The position numbers were made by a program, and so were the translations under genes. Positions 41,324 to 51,248 of a stretch of DNA of 64,000 nucleotides are shown here, one piece after another. The notes under the pieces were generated by a model. It saw only the letters and a list, made by a program, of their open reading frames with translations. It was not told the DNA's origin and searched no databases. Positions within the stretch are counted from its first letter, which is position 1, and each line of letters begins with the position of its first letter. The stretch is taken from contig JARFTZ010000038.1 of the NCBI GenBank assembly GCA_029289235.1, forward strand, positions 62,001-126,000, in the 5' to 3' direction. Source of the DNA: Gammaproteobacteria bacterium (GTDB taxonomy: Bacteria > Pseudomonadota > Gammaproteobacteria > Burkholderiales > Rhodocyclaceae).

Positions 41324-42162
41324 GCTGACTTCCTCAGCTTTGGGTCGAGCAGGTCGCGCACGCCGTCGCCGACGATTTGCAGCGACAGCGCGGTCAGGAT
41401 GATGGCGATGCCGGGGAAGACGATGGTCCAGAAGGCGCGGTCGGCGTACTGCAGGCTGGAGGCGATCATCGTGCCCCAGGTCGGGATTTCCGGCGGTACG
41501 CCGACGCCGAGGAAGGACAGCCCGGCCTCGGCGAGGATCGCGTAGGCGAAGATGAAGGTGAGCTGCACCAGCACCGGCGACATCAGGTTTGGCAGGATGT
41601 GCGCGTAGAGGATGCGCGGCGTGGAAACCCCGAGTGCGCGGGCAGCGTCGACGAACAGCAATTCGCGGATCACCAGCGTCGAGGCGCGCACCACGCGGGC
41701 GACGCGCGGCGTGTAGACGATCGCCAGCGCCAGTACGACGTTCCACAGCGAGGCTCCAAGGATCGAGACCAGCGAGATGCCGAGCAGGATGTCGGGGAAG
41801 GACATCATGGCGTCGATGACGCGCATGATCGGCGCGTCGAGCTTGCGGAAGAAACCGGCCAACAGGCCCAGAGCGGTGCCGGCGATGACACTGAAAAAGG
41901 CCGTGGCGATGCCGATCATGATCGAGTAGCGGCCGCCATACACGATGCGCATGGCCAGGTCGCGCCCGAGTTCGTCGGTGCCGGCCCAGTGCGCGGCGGA
42001 AGGCGCCTTGAGGCGGTCCATCACCGCGATGGCGTTGGGATCGACGCTGGAGAACATCGGGAAGAATATGGCCAGCGCGGTGACAGCGAGCAACATCAGT
42101 GCGGCAAGCAGCACGACGCGCCGCGAGAACAGGCGCTTGAGGACGTAGATGAACTGGTCCAT
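41320..42162 (-). CDS. Dipeptide ABC transporter permease (DppC-like)
   Basis: [48 protein letters not shown]...[16 protein letters not shown]. Confidence 0.92.
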
Positions 42163-42169
42163 GGCGTCC

Positions 42170-43111
42170 TTACACCCGGATGCGCGGATCGACGATCATG
42201 TAGATCAGATCGATCACGAGGTTGATCAGAACATAGATGCCGGCGATCACCAGCAGAGTGCCCTGGATGACGGGGTAGTCGCGGCGCAACACGGCGCGCA
42301 CCACCAGGTTGCCGACGCCGGGCAGGTTGAACACCGTTTCGGTGACCACGGCGCCGCCGATCATCAGCGCCAGCGTCAGGCCCAGCACGGTGACGATCGG
42401 CACCAGCGCGTTGCGCAGCACGTGCTTCAAGATCACCACGCGCTCGCTGAGGCCCTTGGAGCGGGCGGTGCGCACGTAGTCCTCGTTTAGGATGTCGAGC
42501 ACCGAAGCGCGCGTGAAGCGGATGATCAGCGCCGAGTTGAGCACGCCGAGCACGGTGGCCGGCAGCACGAGGTGATGCAGGCGCTCGATGAACGGCACGC
42601 CGGGGTCGCCGTAGCCGGAAGCCGGGAACCAGCCGAGCCACACCGCGAAGACCTGGATCAGGATCAGGCCCATCCAGAAGCTCGGCACGCTGGCGCCGAG
42701 CATGGCGACGGCGCTGAAGATCTGGTCGACCAGACGGCCGCGCCAGACGGCGGCGATCAGCCCGCAGGGAATGCCGATCAACGCGGCGATGGTCACCGCG
42801 AAGGTGGCCAGGAAGAAGGTCGGTTCGGCGCGCTCGGCCAGCGCCTGCGTCACCGGGCGTTGCAGGAAGATCGACTGGCCGAGGTTGCCCTGGGCGACCT
42901 CCTTGATCCAGTAGCCGAACTGGGTCAGCAGCGGCTTGTCGAGGCCGTACTGGACGCGCGCCTGGGCGATGTCCTCGGCGGTGGCCTGATCGCCGAGCAG
43001 CAGGGCGATCGGGTCGCCGGACGCCAGCCGGGTGAGGGCGAAGACCATCACCGCGACCAGGATCAGGACGGCCAGCGTCCCGCCCAGGCGGGCTAGTATG
43101 AATCGGAGCAT
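42170..43111 (-). CDS. Dipeptide ABC transporter permease (DppB-like)
   Basis: MLRFILARLGGTLAVLILVAVMVFALTRLASGDP...ETVFNLPGVGNLVVRAVLRRDYPVIQG. Confidence 0.92.
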   Translation of the reverse strand: MLRFILARLGGTLAVLILVAVMVFALTRLASGDPIALLLGDQATAEDIAQARVQYGLDKPLLTQFGYWIKEVAQGNLGQSIFLQRPVTQALAERAEPTFFLATFAVTIAALIGIPCGLIAAVWRGRLVDQIFSAVAMLGASVPSFWMGLILIQVFAVWLGWFPASGYGDPGVPFIERLHHLVLPATVLGVLNSALIIRFTRASVLDILNEDYVRTARSKGLSERVVILKHVLRNALVPIVTVLGLTLALMIGGAVVTETVFNLPGVGNLVVRAVLRRDYPVIQGTLLVIAGIYVLINLVIDLIYMIVDPRIRV

Positions 43112-43147
43112 CGGGTTTTCCTTGTTACGTCACCAGTCGTAACACTT

Positions 43148-43221
43148 CCGTCATTCCGGCGAAAGCCGGAATCCAGGATTTCGGAGCACGGTCTGGATCC
43201 CGGCTTGCGCCGGGATGACGG
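43148..43221. repeat. Dispersed palindromic repeat, copy E (paired)
   Basis: CCGTCATTCCGGCGAAAGCCGGAATCCAGG...TCTGGATCCCGGCTTGCGCCGGGATGACGG between binding protein and permease genes. Confidence 0.88.
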
Positions 43222-43240
43222 AGTTCATGCCTTAGTGGGG

Positions 43241-44791
43241 CTACTTCCCGGCGACTGACGTATTCCAGAAGAACGGCCAGGCCGATGGCGTGTAGCCCTG
43301 CAGGCGCTGGGCGCGGGCCGACAGGCTGTTGAACTTGCCGACGTTGATGTACGGCACTTCGTCGTACACTACCTGCTGCACCTTGCCCCACAGCGCGCCG
43401 CGCTTGGCCGGGTCCATCTCCTGGTTGAAGGCGGCGAGCGCGGCCTGCTTGGCCGGGCTGCTCCACCAGCCGGGGGCGCCCTCGCTCAGTTGCGGCGGCG
43501 AGAGCATCGGCTCGGGAAACTGGCCGGAGTGCGTGACGTAGATGTCCCACAGCTTCGGATCGTTGCGCCGCTGCACCAGCGTCGCCCAGTCGACGATCTG
43601 CAACTCGGGCTTGATGCCGGCGCGCTTCAACTGCTCGGCCATCACCAGCGCCATGTTGTAGTGGAACTCGTACTGGCGGCTGGCCAGGATGCGCACGGGC
43701 TGGCCGTTGTAGCCGGCCTTGGCGGCCATCTCCCTGGCAACGGTGGGGTTGCGCTGGTTGTACTTGTCCGCGCCGGCCGTCGAGTAGAGCGCCGTGCCTT
43801 TCGGGAAGTGGTTCGGCTCGACGGCGAAGAAGCGCGTGTCGCCGAAGGCGGCGGCCATCATCTCGCCCGGGCCGAAGGCGATCTGCACGGCCTGGCGCAG
43901 CGGCTGCGAGGCGAGCACGCCTTCCTTGGTGTTGAACACCAGGTAGGGGAAGCCGAAGGACTCGGTCATGATCGGCACGACCGCGTTGCCGGCCTTCTCC
44001 AGCCGACCGATCGATTCAACCGGCAGCAGGTCGGCGTAGTCGAACTGGCCGGACAGCGTGCCTTCGACGCGCGTGTTGGCGCTCGGTACCGGCACGAAGC
44101 GCAGCTCCTCGATCAGCGCTTCGCGCTTGCCGGCGTAGCCGGAGGCGGGTTCCGTGCGCGAGGCGTAGCCTTCGAAACGCGTGAGAAGCGTGTATTGATC
44201 CGGGCGGCGCTCCTTGAACCTGTAGGGGCCGGTGCCGATGAAGTCCTTCAGTTGCGGCGCGATGGATTCCTTGGCCATGATGGCAGCCATGCCGGTGGGC
44301 AGCGCGAGCTGCGAAAGCAGCGGAGCGTACGGGGTCTTCAGTTTTAGTTCCACCGTGTAGGCGTCCTTGGCCTCGATCGACGCCACTTCCTTGGCAACGG
44401 CCTTGCCGCGCGGGGAGACTTCCATCCAGCGCTGCAGCGAGGCGACCACGTCGTCGGCGACCATCTCGCGGCCGGTGTGGAACTTGACGCCCTTGCGCAA
44501 TGCGATGGTCTGCGTCAGGCCGTCTCCGGATGCCTTGGGCAGGCTCTCGGCCAGCATCGGCACGACATTCCACTTGGCGTCGAAGGTGTACAGTGGCTCG
44601 TAGACGTGCTGCATGATGGTGCCCACCAGATCGGCCGTCGTGCCCATTGGATCCAGGGTCTGTGGTTCGGCGATCATCGCCAGGTTGGCGGCGGAGGGAG
44701 CAGCGTTTGCTGCGAGTGGCCCGAAGGGCAGGGCCAAGGCGGTCAGCGAGACAACACGGCTGATGAACTTGCGGAGAAACAGGTGTGACAT
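43241..44791 (-). CDS. Peptide ABC transporter substrate-binding protein (DppA/OppA family)
   Basis: Signal peptide; EPQTLDPMGTTADLVGTIMQHVYEPLYTFDAKWNVVPMLAESLPKASGDGLTQTIALRKGVKFHTG. Confidence 0.92.
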   Translation of the reverse strand: MSHLFLRKFISRVVSLTALALPFGPLAANAAPSAANLAMIAEPQTLDPMGTTADLVGTIMQHVYEPLYTFDAKWNVVPMLAESLPKASGDGLTQTIALRKGVKFHTGREMVADDVVASLQRWMEVSPRGKAVAKEVASIEAKDAYTVELKLKTPYAPLLSQLALPTGMAAIMAKESIAPQLKDFIGTGPYRFKERRPDQYTLLTRFEGYASRTEPASGYAGKREALIEELRFVPVPSANTRVEGTLSGQFDYADLLPVESIGRLEKAGNAVVPIMTESFGFPYLVFNTKEGVLASQPLRQAVQIAFGPGEMMAAAFGDTRFFAVEPNHFPKGTALYSTAGADKYNQRNPTVAREMAAKAGYNGQPVRILASRQYEFHYNMALVMAEQLKRAGIKPELQIVDWATLVQRRNDPKLWDIYVTHSGQFPEPMLSPPQLSEGAPGWWSSPAKQAALAAFNQEMDPAKRGALWGKVQQVVYDEVPYINVGKFNSLSARAQRLQGYTPSAWPFFWNTSVAGK

Positions 44792-44805
44792 GGCTGGACT
44801 CCTGT

Positions 44806-44822
44806 GTGTAATAAAATTACAC
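44806..44822. promoter_or_regulatory. Palindromic operator candidate between dppA-like and ridA-like genes
   Basis: GTGTAAT-AAA-ATTACAC perfect dyad 15 bp upstream of the binding-protein ATG. Confidence 0.65.
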
Positions 44823-44905
44823 TAACGATGCTAGATACGTTTAATATCGACGTCAATACTTTTTTTTAGCGGTTTTGAGGAAAATTTTTTACAAGGAGTC
44901 GTGTC

Positions 44906-45295
44906 ATGCCCGTCGAAATGCTCGGTCAGTCCCCCGTCGCCTCGGATCGTCAGGCTCGCCCGTTTTCCCCGGCCACGCGTGCCGGCGATTTCGTCTTCGT
45001 TTCCGGCCAGGTGCCGGTCGATGAAAACGGCGAAGTGGTGCTCGGCGGCATCGAGGCCCAGACCCGCCAGGTGGTGAAGAACATCGAGAGGGTTCTGGCC
45101 CTGGCCGGCTGCACGCTGGCGGACGTGTGCAAGGTCGGCGTCTGGCTCGACGACGCGCGTGATTTCGGCAGCTTCAACCGCGTCTACATGGAGTGCTTCG
45201 GTACGCACCGCCCGGCGCGTTCGACGGTCGAGTCGCGCATGATGATCGACGTCAAGGTCGAGATGGATGTGATTGCCTACAAACCGGTACGCTAA
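44906..45295 (+). CDS. RidA family (Rid/YjgF/UK114) protein
   Basis: FSPATRAGDFVFVSGQVPVDENGEVVLGGIEAQTRQVVKNIERVLALAGCTLADVCKVGVWL...RPARSTVESRM. Confidence 0.92.
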   Translation: MPVEMLGQSPVASDRQARPFSPATRAGDFVFVSGQVPVDENGEVVLGGIEAQTRQVVKNIERVLALAGCTLADVCKVGVWLDDARDFGSFNRVYMECFGTHRPARSTVESRMMIDVKVEMDVIAYKPVR

Positions 45296-45353
45296 GCGCG
45301 CCGGTGCCGGATTCTTCCTGGCCGGTGTTTCGGGGTCATGACGGATTCGGCGG

Positions 45354-46322
45354 TCAGCCGAGAGCGGTTCGCATCAGCCAGGCGGCGTACCCCGCGTAGC
45401 AAACCACCAGCAACGCCCCCTCGATGCGGTTGATGCGGCCCGCTCTCCGGAATCCGTAGCCGATGACGAACAGCGAGAGGGTCAGTCCGGCCATGACCAG
45501 CATGTCCCTGTTGAAAATTTCCGGTTCCGCGGCGAGGGGGCGAATCGCGCCGGCGATGCCCACCACGGCGAGGGTGTTGAACAAGTTGGAGCCCAGGATG
45601 TTGCCGAGCGCGATATCGTGTTCGCCCCTTCTGGCCGCAATGATTGAGGAAGCCAGCTCCGGCAGCGAGGTGCCGACGGCGACGATGGTCAGGCCGATGA
45701 TCAGGTCGCTGATTCCCAATCCCCGCGCGATCTCTGTCGCGCCCCAGACAAGGATGCGGGAGCTGACGATCAATAGCGCCAGCCCGACCGACAGCCAGAA
45801 GAGCGCGTAGCGGAGAGGCATGGTGTGAAGGTCGAGTTCCTGATTCATCTCGCTTCCCAGGGTGTCCGTGTTTTTTCGCAGTCCCTGCCAGATGGTCCAG
45901 ACCACCAGCGCGCCGAATACGCCGAGCAGTGCCAAGGCGTCGAAGAGGGAAATTTCGCCGTCCGATACTTGCCATCCAGCCAGGGCTGTCACTGCTGTGA
46001 GAATGGTGAGTTCCTTGCGCAGAACCTGCGAATGCACGGTGATCGGGCTGATCAGTGCTGTCAGCCCGAGAATCAGGGCAATGTTGGTGATGTTCGAGCC
46101 GTAGGCGTTGCCCAAGGCAATGCCGCCGTTTCCCTGTGAAGCGGCCAATGCCGAAACCACCATTTCCGGAGCAGACGTGCCGAATCCGACAATCACCATC
46201 CCGATCATCAGCGGCGGCATGCCGAAATGGCGGGCCGCGGAGGCCGAGCCCTCCACAAAGCGGTCTGCGCTCCAGATCAGGAGCACCAAGCCGGAAACGA
46301 GGGCAATCAAGGCTGTTGTCAT
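45354..46322 (-). CDS. CaCA-family Na+/Ca2+ exchanger-like protein (YrbG-like)
   Basis: Two alpha repeats: GFGTSAPEMVVSALAASQGNGGIALGNAYGSNITNIALILG and AVGTSLPELASSIIAARRGEHDIALGNILGSNLFNTLAVVG. Confidence 0.93.
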   Translation of the reverse strand: MTTALIALVSGLVLLIWSADRFVEGSASAARHFGMPPLMIGMVIVGFGTSAPEMVVSALAASQGNGGIALGNAYGSNITNIALILGLTALISPITVHSQVLRKELTILTAVTALAGWQVSDGEISLFDALALLGVFGALVVWTIWQGLRKNTDTLGSEMNQELDLHTMPLRYALFWLSVGLALLIVSSRILVWGATEIARGLGISDLIIGLTIVAVGTSLPELASSIIAARRGEHDIALGNILGSNLFNTLAVVGIAGAIRPLAAEPEIFNRDMLVMAGLTLSLFVIGYGFRRAGRINRIEGALLVVCYAGYAAWLMRTALG

Positions 46323-46373
46323 GATGGACGGACCTGTGCGGAGCCGAAGGGTGGCCTGATGGTCGATTCGGGC

Positions 46374-46757
46374 TCAAGCCTCGCGCGGGGGCGGAGGGCG
46401 AAGAAAGTAATATCGGGCGGCCAGCAGTGCCACGAACGCCAGGGCGCAAAGGAAGATATCGAAAGCGTCTACATTGGGCTTGAGTGTCTTCCGGGCGACG
46501 ACAAAAGCGAGCAGTTCCAGAATGGCTCCCAGGTCGTGGGTCAGAAGGGTGCGCGCGAGTTCAACGCCGATGACCGCGAGCAGGACGCGGTATACCAGGT
46601 CGTAGTAGGTTTCCGAATTCCCCCAGTCCATGCTCAGTAGCTGTGCGGCGCTCTCAACGCTGTAGGCAATGATTCCCGCAACAATGGCAACGGCCAGAAG
46701 ACGCTCCAGCCATTTGGCAAACAGTTTGGTCAAACGAACCAGCGTATCCGGATTCAC
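46374..46757 (-). CDS. Membrane protein, PsiE-like
   Basis: Four TM, VLLAVIGVELARTLLTHDLGAILELLAFVVARKTL. Confidence 0.6.
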   Translation of the reverse strand: MNPDTLVRLTKLFAKWLERLLAVAIVAGIIAYSVESAAQLLSMDWGNSETYYDLVYRVLLAVIGVELARTLLTHDLGAILELLAFVVARKTLKPNVDAFDIFLCALAFVALLAARYYFLRPPPPREA

Positions 46758-47113
46758 AGGTGCTCCTTTTCCCTACAGGCCATGCGGCAATCAGCAGGAC
46801 AAACCGGCTGTGCTGCCCGTTTGAATTGATTGTTCCCGGACATTATGACTGTCGGAGTGGCGCTCGCCAAGAATGAGCGTCCCTCGAAATGTCGGTTGGT
46901 CGCTGACGCCGCGCATGGCGACGGCGTCGCACAGGAGGCGCCGGGCAACGGGTTGATGTGTCACTCCGGCACGGTGGCCGGCAGGCGGGCCGTGCCTTTC
47001 AGGAGATGGTCACTGCCAGGTCGGCACGATGGGGAGAGGCTGTGTGGCGGTTGTGTGCAGGAGGGGCGCAGATGCCGGTGCGGATGCGCCGGCACGTTGC
47101 AGGCATCACGGCC

Positions 47114-47899
47114 TCAGAAGACGATCGGCGACACCAGATTGCGCAGCAGCGCGACGACGCTCCAGCCGGCGATGGCGCTGGTCCTGGAATAGATGTCGAC
47201 GATGGCGTGAACTTCGTCGCCGATGACTTCGATCCGGTGGTCGTCCCCCTTGAAGCCGGGGACGCTGCGGATCGTGACGCGGGTGTTTTCCGCGCCCGCC
47301 GTGGCCAGCGCCGTCGCCACCGCCACATTCACCTTGGTCGGAAACAGCGCAATGGCTTCCCTGGCGCTGCCGGTGAAAACGGTGGTCTTTTCGCTGTCGG
47401 TCAGCAGGGTTTCCTTGAATACCGCGGTTCCCTGCAGCGATGCCGGCCCCTTTTCCGTGGTGATGCTCGACTGCACCGTGCTCATCAGCGCCGCCGTACG
47501 CAGCACGTCGAATCCGCCGATCGCGCCCGATGCAAGGTGAACACGGGTGCCGGATTCGCGCGCTGCCCGGGCGATGTGCGCGAGAAAATCGGCATCGGCG
47601 AAGGCGCCGATGGACAGGACGACCAGGCTGGCGCCGTGCCGCAGTACCTTCTCCGCGATGGCCTGCAGCGCCGCCGGGGAAGCCGCTTCCAGGACGTAAT
47701 CCGGAGACAGCGCCAGCAGTTCATCGATGTCGCCGCACGCCTTGCAGCCCGCCTTTTCCGCCAGCGTTTCCGCGGACTCGCGCGTGCGACTGGTGCAGCC
47801 GACGATCTCGTAGTCGTCGAGCAGGCCGTTGCGCCATGCGTCAACGATGATGGTGCCGAGAAAGCCGCAGCCGACGATGCCGAGTTTTGCTTTTTTCAT
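47114..47899 (-). CDS. nadX: Aspartate dehydrogenase (NadX-like)
   Basis: KLGIVGCGFLGTIIVDAWRNG, HLASGAIGGFDVLRTAALMSTVQSSITTEKGP, FPTKVNVAVATALATAG. Confidence 0.85.
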   Translation of the reverse strand: MKKAKLGIVGCGFLGTIIVDAWRNGLLDDYEIVGCTSRTRESAETLAEKAGCKACGDIDELLALSPDYVLEAASPAALQAIAEKVLRHGASLVVLSIGAFADADFLAHIARAARESGTRVHLASGAIGGFDVLRTAALMSTVQSSITTEKGPASLQGTAVFKETLLTDSEKTTVFTGSAREAIALFPTKVNVAVATALATAGAENTRVTIRSVPGFKGDDHRIEVIGDEVHAIVDIYSRTSAIAGWSVVALLRNLVSPIVF

Positions 47900-47934
47900 G
47901 TGGTTCCTTGATGAGTCCGGGGCGCCGGGTGCGG

Positions 47935-48165
47935 TCATCCGGCAGATCCAGTGGCGCTGCACTCCCGAAGCCGGCTGTAAATCTGGTCCTTGTAACCGAG
48001 TTTTTTCTTCTTCAGAACCTCGATCTCGTCGCGCGTCGCCTGGATGGCGCCGGCGTCGATGGCCTGCAGCTTGCGATCGAGTTCCCTGTGTTTGTCGAGC
48101 AGGGCGGCAAACTGGCGGTCGCGGGTCGTGAGTTGGGGAATCAGGTCGGCGTATTCAGGAAACAT
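47935..48165 (-). CDS. YdcH-like DUF465 family protein
   Basis: FAALLDKHRELDRKLQAIDAG...EIEVLKKKKLGYKDQIYSRLR. Confidence 0.8.
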   Translation of the reverse strand: MFPEYADLIPQLTTRDRQFAALLDKHRELDRKLQAIDAGAIQATRDEIEVLKKKKLGYKDQIYSRLRECSATGSAG

Positions 48166-48221
48166 GGGTCAGGTCCTCCCGGAAAAAACCATGGTTTACG
48201 AAATTTACGTCGTTGCTGCGC

Positions 48222-48515
48222 TCAAAGCGTATCCCCGCTTTGGGTGGTCTGTCGATTGTCCATGCCCAGTTCGTGGATTTTACGCGCGATCGTGTTTCGG
48301 CCCATGCCGAGGAGGCGCGCCGCGTGGCTGCGATTCCCGCCGGTGAATGCCAGCGCCCGGTCGATGGCGATGGCTTCGAAGCGACGTACCAGGTCATCGA
48401 GTACCGGAGTTGATCCGGCCGCTAGCAGGCGGTCGATTTCCCTGGCCAGCGGATGCCCCCAGTGACGCCCCGGGCTTTTTGCCGCATCCGGTCTTCCGCT
48501 CAGGGACGGTTTCAT
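48222..48515 (-). CDS. Fis-type HTH (HTH_8) DNA-binding protein
   Basis: C-term FEAIAIDRALAFTGGNRSHAARLLGMGRNTIARKIHELGM as in NtrC/Fis-type HTH; no AAA+ domain present. Confidence 0.75.
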   Translation of the reverse strand: MKPSLSGRPDAAKSPGRHWGHPLAREIDRLLAAGSTPVLDDLVRRFEAIAIDRALAFTGGNRSHAARLLGMGRNTIARKIHELGMDNRQTTQSGDTL

Positions 48516-48940
48516 TGGTTGCCTGTCTGAGTATCGGTCGCCGCATCGGGCTGATGCAGGACACGCACCAGCCGGAGCCGATGGACCCGGCCCCCCGGTA
48601 GTTCCCAGTCGATCGACTGGCCTGCTGCCACTCCCAACAGGGCGGAGCCGATCGGCGCCAGTACCGACACCTTGCCTTCCGCGGGATCGGCTTCGTCGGG
48701 GTAGACCAGTTCGATCTCGCGTTGCACGCCGACGTTCTCGTCAATGTAGATGCAGCGCGAGTGCATGGTGACAACGTCTCGTGGCATACGTTCCCATGGG
48801 ACGACAATCGCCCGGTCCAGTTCGTCGGACAGATCGTGATCCCGCGCCAGTCCGCGCAGTTGCGTATAGTCGCCCAAAAGCACAACCAAAGGCGGCCGAT
48901 GGGCGGTATCGGATTGGAGGAAGTTCTTTGCGTGATTCAT
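48512..48940 (-). CDS. rnk: Nucleoside diphosphate kinase regulator Rnk (GreA/B C-terminal domain)
   Basis: PPLVVLLGDYTQLRGLAR...VTMHSRCIYIDENVGVQREIELVYPDEADPAEGKVSVLAPIGSALLGVAAGQSIDWELPGG. Confidence 0.9.
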   Translation of the reverse strand: MNHAKNFLQSDTAHRPPLVVLLGDYTQLRGLARDHDLSDELDRAIVVPWERMPRDVVTMHSRCIYIDENVGVQREIELVYPDEADPAEGKVSVLAPIGSALLGVAAGQSIDWELPGGRVHRLRLVRVLHQPDAATDTQTGNQ

Positions 48941-49064
48941 GGTGGTGCATGTTACGCAAGTCCCCGGTGTTTTATTAGCCGTCGTTCGGGAATCAGAATG
49001 TGTCCCGTAGAGAAACAATTACGGTATCGTAGCGTACGTTTTCGTGCTTTTTTTGGTGATGCGC

Positions 49065-50018
49065 ATGGCCGATCTCAACCTGATGGCTGTCTTCGCCCGT
49101 GTGGTGGAAGCGGGCAGCTTCGCCGAGGCGGCGCGGCGGCTGTCGACCTCGCGTTCCGCGGTCAGCAAGGCGGTGGCCCGGCTGGAAAAGGATCTTGGCG
49201 CGCGCCTGCTCAACCGTACGACGCGTTACCTCAGCCTGACGGAGATCGGTGCCTCGGTCGCCGAGCATTGCAGCCGGATGGTGAGTGAAGCCGAGCAGGT
49301 CGAGCAGCTGGCCGACAGCCTGACGGTGGAGCCGCGCGGACTGCTGCGCGTCAGCGCTTCGGTGGCGTTCGGAACCCTGCACGTCGCCCCGGCGCTGGCG
49401 GTGTTCCTCGCGCGTTTTCCGGAAATCCGGATCGACCTGACGATCACCGATCGCTGGGTCGATCTGGCCGAGGACGGGTACGACGTCGCCATCCGCGTTA
49501 CCGGCGAGCCTCCGCCGAACTGGGTCGCGCGAAAGCTGGCGCCGGTGCGCCGGAAGCTGTGCGCGACGCCGGGGTACTTCGCGCAGCGCGGCGTTCCGCA
49601 ATCGCCGGCTGACTTGGTGCGCCACAACTGCCTTGACTACACGCGTTCGGGCGAGCAGGGGCGCTGGCTTTTCACCGGGCCCGAGGGCGGGGAAATCTCC
49701 GTCCCGGTCAACGGCCCGTTGCACGTTGACGACGACGAGGCGCTGTCGCAGGCCGTGCTCGGCGGGCTCGGGCTGGGCCTGCTGCCGACCTTCATCATCG
49801 GCAAGGAGTTGCAGCGCGGCACCTTGCAGGCCGTGCTGTCGGAGTACATCCCGGTCGAACGACACGTGTACGCGATGTACCTGCCGACGCGCCACTTGCC
49901 AAGCAAGGTGCGGGTGTTCATCGATTTCCTGGTTGCCCATGTCGGCAGCGAACCGTATTGGGATCGCGAGGGGGCGCCCCGCGCGGAGGTGTCGTTCAAG
50001 TCGGGGGAGGGGGGTTGA
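49065..50018 (+). CDS. LysR-family transcriptional regulator
   Basis: MADLNLMAVFARVVEAGSFAEAARRLSTSRSAVSKAVARLEKDLGARLLNRTTRYLSLTEIG. Confidence 0.93.
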   Translation: MADLNLMAVFARVVEAGSFAEAARRLSTSRSAVSKAVARLEKDLGARLLNRTTRYLSLTEIGASVAEHCSRMVSEAEQVEQLADSLTVEPRGLLRVSASVAFGTLHVAPALAVFLARFPEIRIDLTITDRWVDLAEDGYDVAIRVTGEPPPNWVARKLAPVRRKLCATPGYFAQRGVPQSPADLVRHNCLDYTRSGEQGRWLFTGPEGGEISVPVNGPLHVDDDEALSQAVLGGLGLGLLPTFIIGKELQRGTLQAVLSEYIPVERHVYAMYLPTRHLPSKVRVFIDFLVAHVGSEPYWDREGAPRAEVSFKSGEGG

Positions 50019-50054
50019 TCCCTGCTGGCGGCGTGAGAGCCGAGCGAGCTGTTC

Positions 50055-51248
50055 TTACATCTTCACCATTTTCGATGCCGCAGCCACGGCAAGAAACAGT
50101 ACGCCGATGAGCAGGAAGGCGACGGGCAGACCGCTGTGGTGCGCGATGAAGCCGATAGTCGCCGGGCCGGCAAGAATGCCCAGGTAGCCCAAGGTCGTGA
50201 CTGCTGGCACCGCGGCGGCCTGCGGCATGCTGTCCTGGCGTCCGATGGCGGAGAACATGACGGGGACGATGTTGGCGCAACCGGTCCCGATGAGGGCGTA
50301 GCCGAGCAACGCCGCCTGCCAGAAAGGAACGAACACGGTCATCAGCAATCCGCATGCGCCGATCAGCGCGCCGAGGACGACCACCCGGTGTGGCCCGAGC
50401 ACGGCAACCACCTTGTCGCCGGTCATCCGTCCCAGGGTCATCGTGGCGGAGAAACAGGCGAATCCGAGTGCGCCACGCGCCTCGGGCACTTCGCGATACT
50501 CGGTCAGGAAAACGGCGCTCCAATCGAGGACGGTACCCTCGGCCAGAAACAGCGCGAAGCAGATTCCGCCCAGTACCAACACCGCCCCGCGCGGCACGGC
50601 GAAGGCCGGGCCTTCCGGCGGGTTGGCGTAGGTCAGCAAGCCGCCGGTATTCCATGCCAGCAGGAGCAGCACGGCGAGCGCGGCCAGCGTGCTGGCGGCC
50701 AGTGGCGACAGGCTCAGCGACATCATGCCGCTCATTGCGCCGGCGCCGGCAATCCCGCCGATGCTGTAGTAGCCATGGAAACCCGACATCATCGGCCTGT
50801 CAGCCGCCTTTTCCACCAGGATGGCCTGGATGTTCATCGCGCAGTCCGTCGTGCCGATGCCGACGCCGAAGACCAGCAATGCGCCGGCCAGTACCCAGGG
50901 GTCGGGAATGAGCGCAAGCAAGGGCAGGACGCCGCTGAATGCGAGAATGGCCGCGGCAAGGATGGTTCTGCAACCGAAGCGCGTGGTCAGTGCGCCGGTG
51001 GCTGGCATGGCGACGAGTGCGCCGCCGCCCAGGCAAAGGAGCAGGAGTCCGAGGGTGCCGTCACCGACACCGGTGTTTCCCTTGGCGAAAGGGACCAGTG
51101 CGGCCCAGACGGCGGTGGCGAAACCCGCGGCAAAGAACATGGCCCGGGTCGCGGTCTGTTCGCGTTTTCCGGGTGTTGTGCTGACGGCTTCGTGGCGAAA
51201 ATGGTCGATAAGGGCGGCTGCGAGCTGTCGCATGAACTTCTCATCCAT
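50055..51248 (-). CDS. MFS transporter
   Basis: ~12 TM; GFATAVWAALVPFAKGNTGVGDGTLGLLLLCLGGGALVAMPATGALTTRFGCR; ATG overlaps downstream-coordinate gene's stop. Confidence 0.87.
   Translation of the reverse strand: MDEKFMRQLAAALIDHFRHEAVSTTPGKREQTATRAMFFAAGFATAVWAALVPFAKGNTGVGDGTLGLLLLCLGGGALVAMPATGALTTRFGCRTILAAAILAFSGVLPLLALIPDPWVLAGALLVFGVGIGTTDCAMNIQAILVEKAADRPMMSGFHGYYSIGGIAGAGAMSGMMSLSLSPLAASTLAALAVLLLLAWNTGGLLTYANPPEGPAFAVPRGAVLVLGGICFALFLAEGTVLDWSAVFLTEYREVPEARGALGFACFSATMTLGRMTGDKVVAVLGPHRVVVLGALIGACGLLMTVFVPFWQAALLGYALIGTGCANIVPVMFSAIGRQDSMPQAAAVPAVTTLGYLGILAGPATIGFIAHHSGLPVAFLLIGVLFLAVAAASKMVKM

Noticed and set aside
46754-47113. Possible small genes between the PsiE-like and nadX-like genes
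   Set aside because: ORFs on both strands look compositionally random; no RBS-supported candidate.
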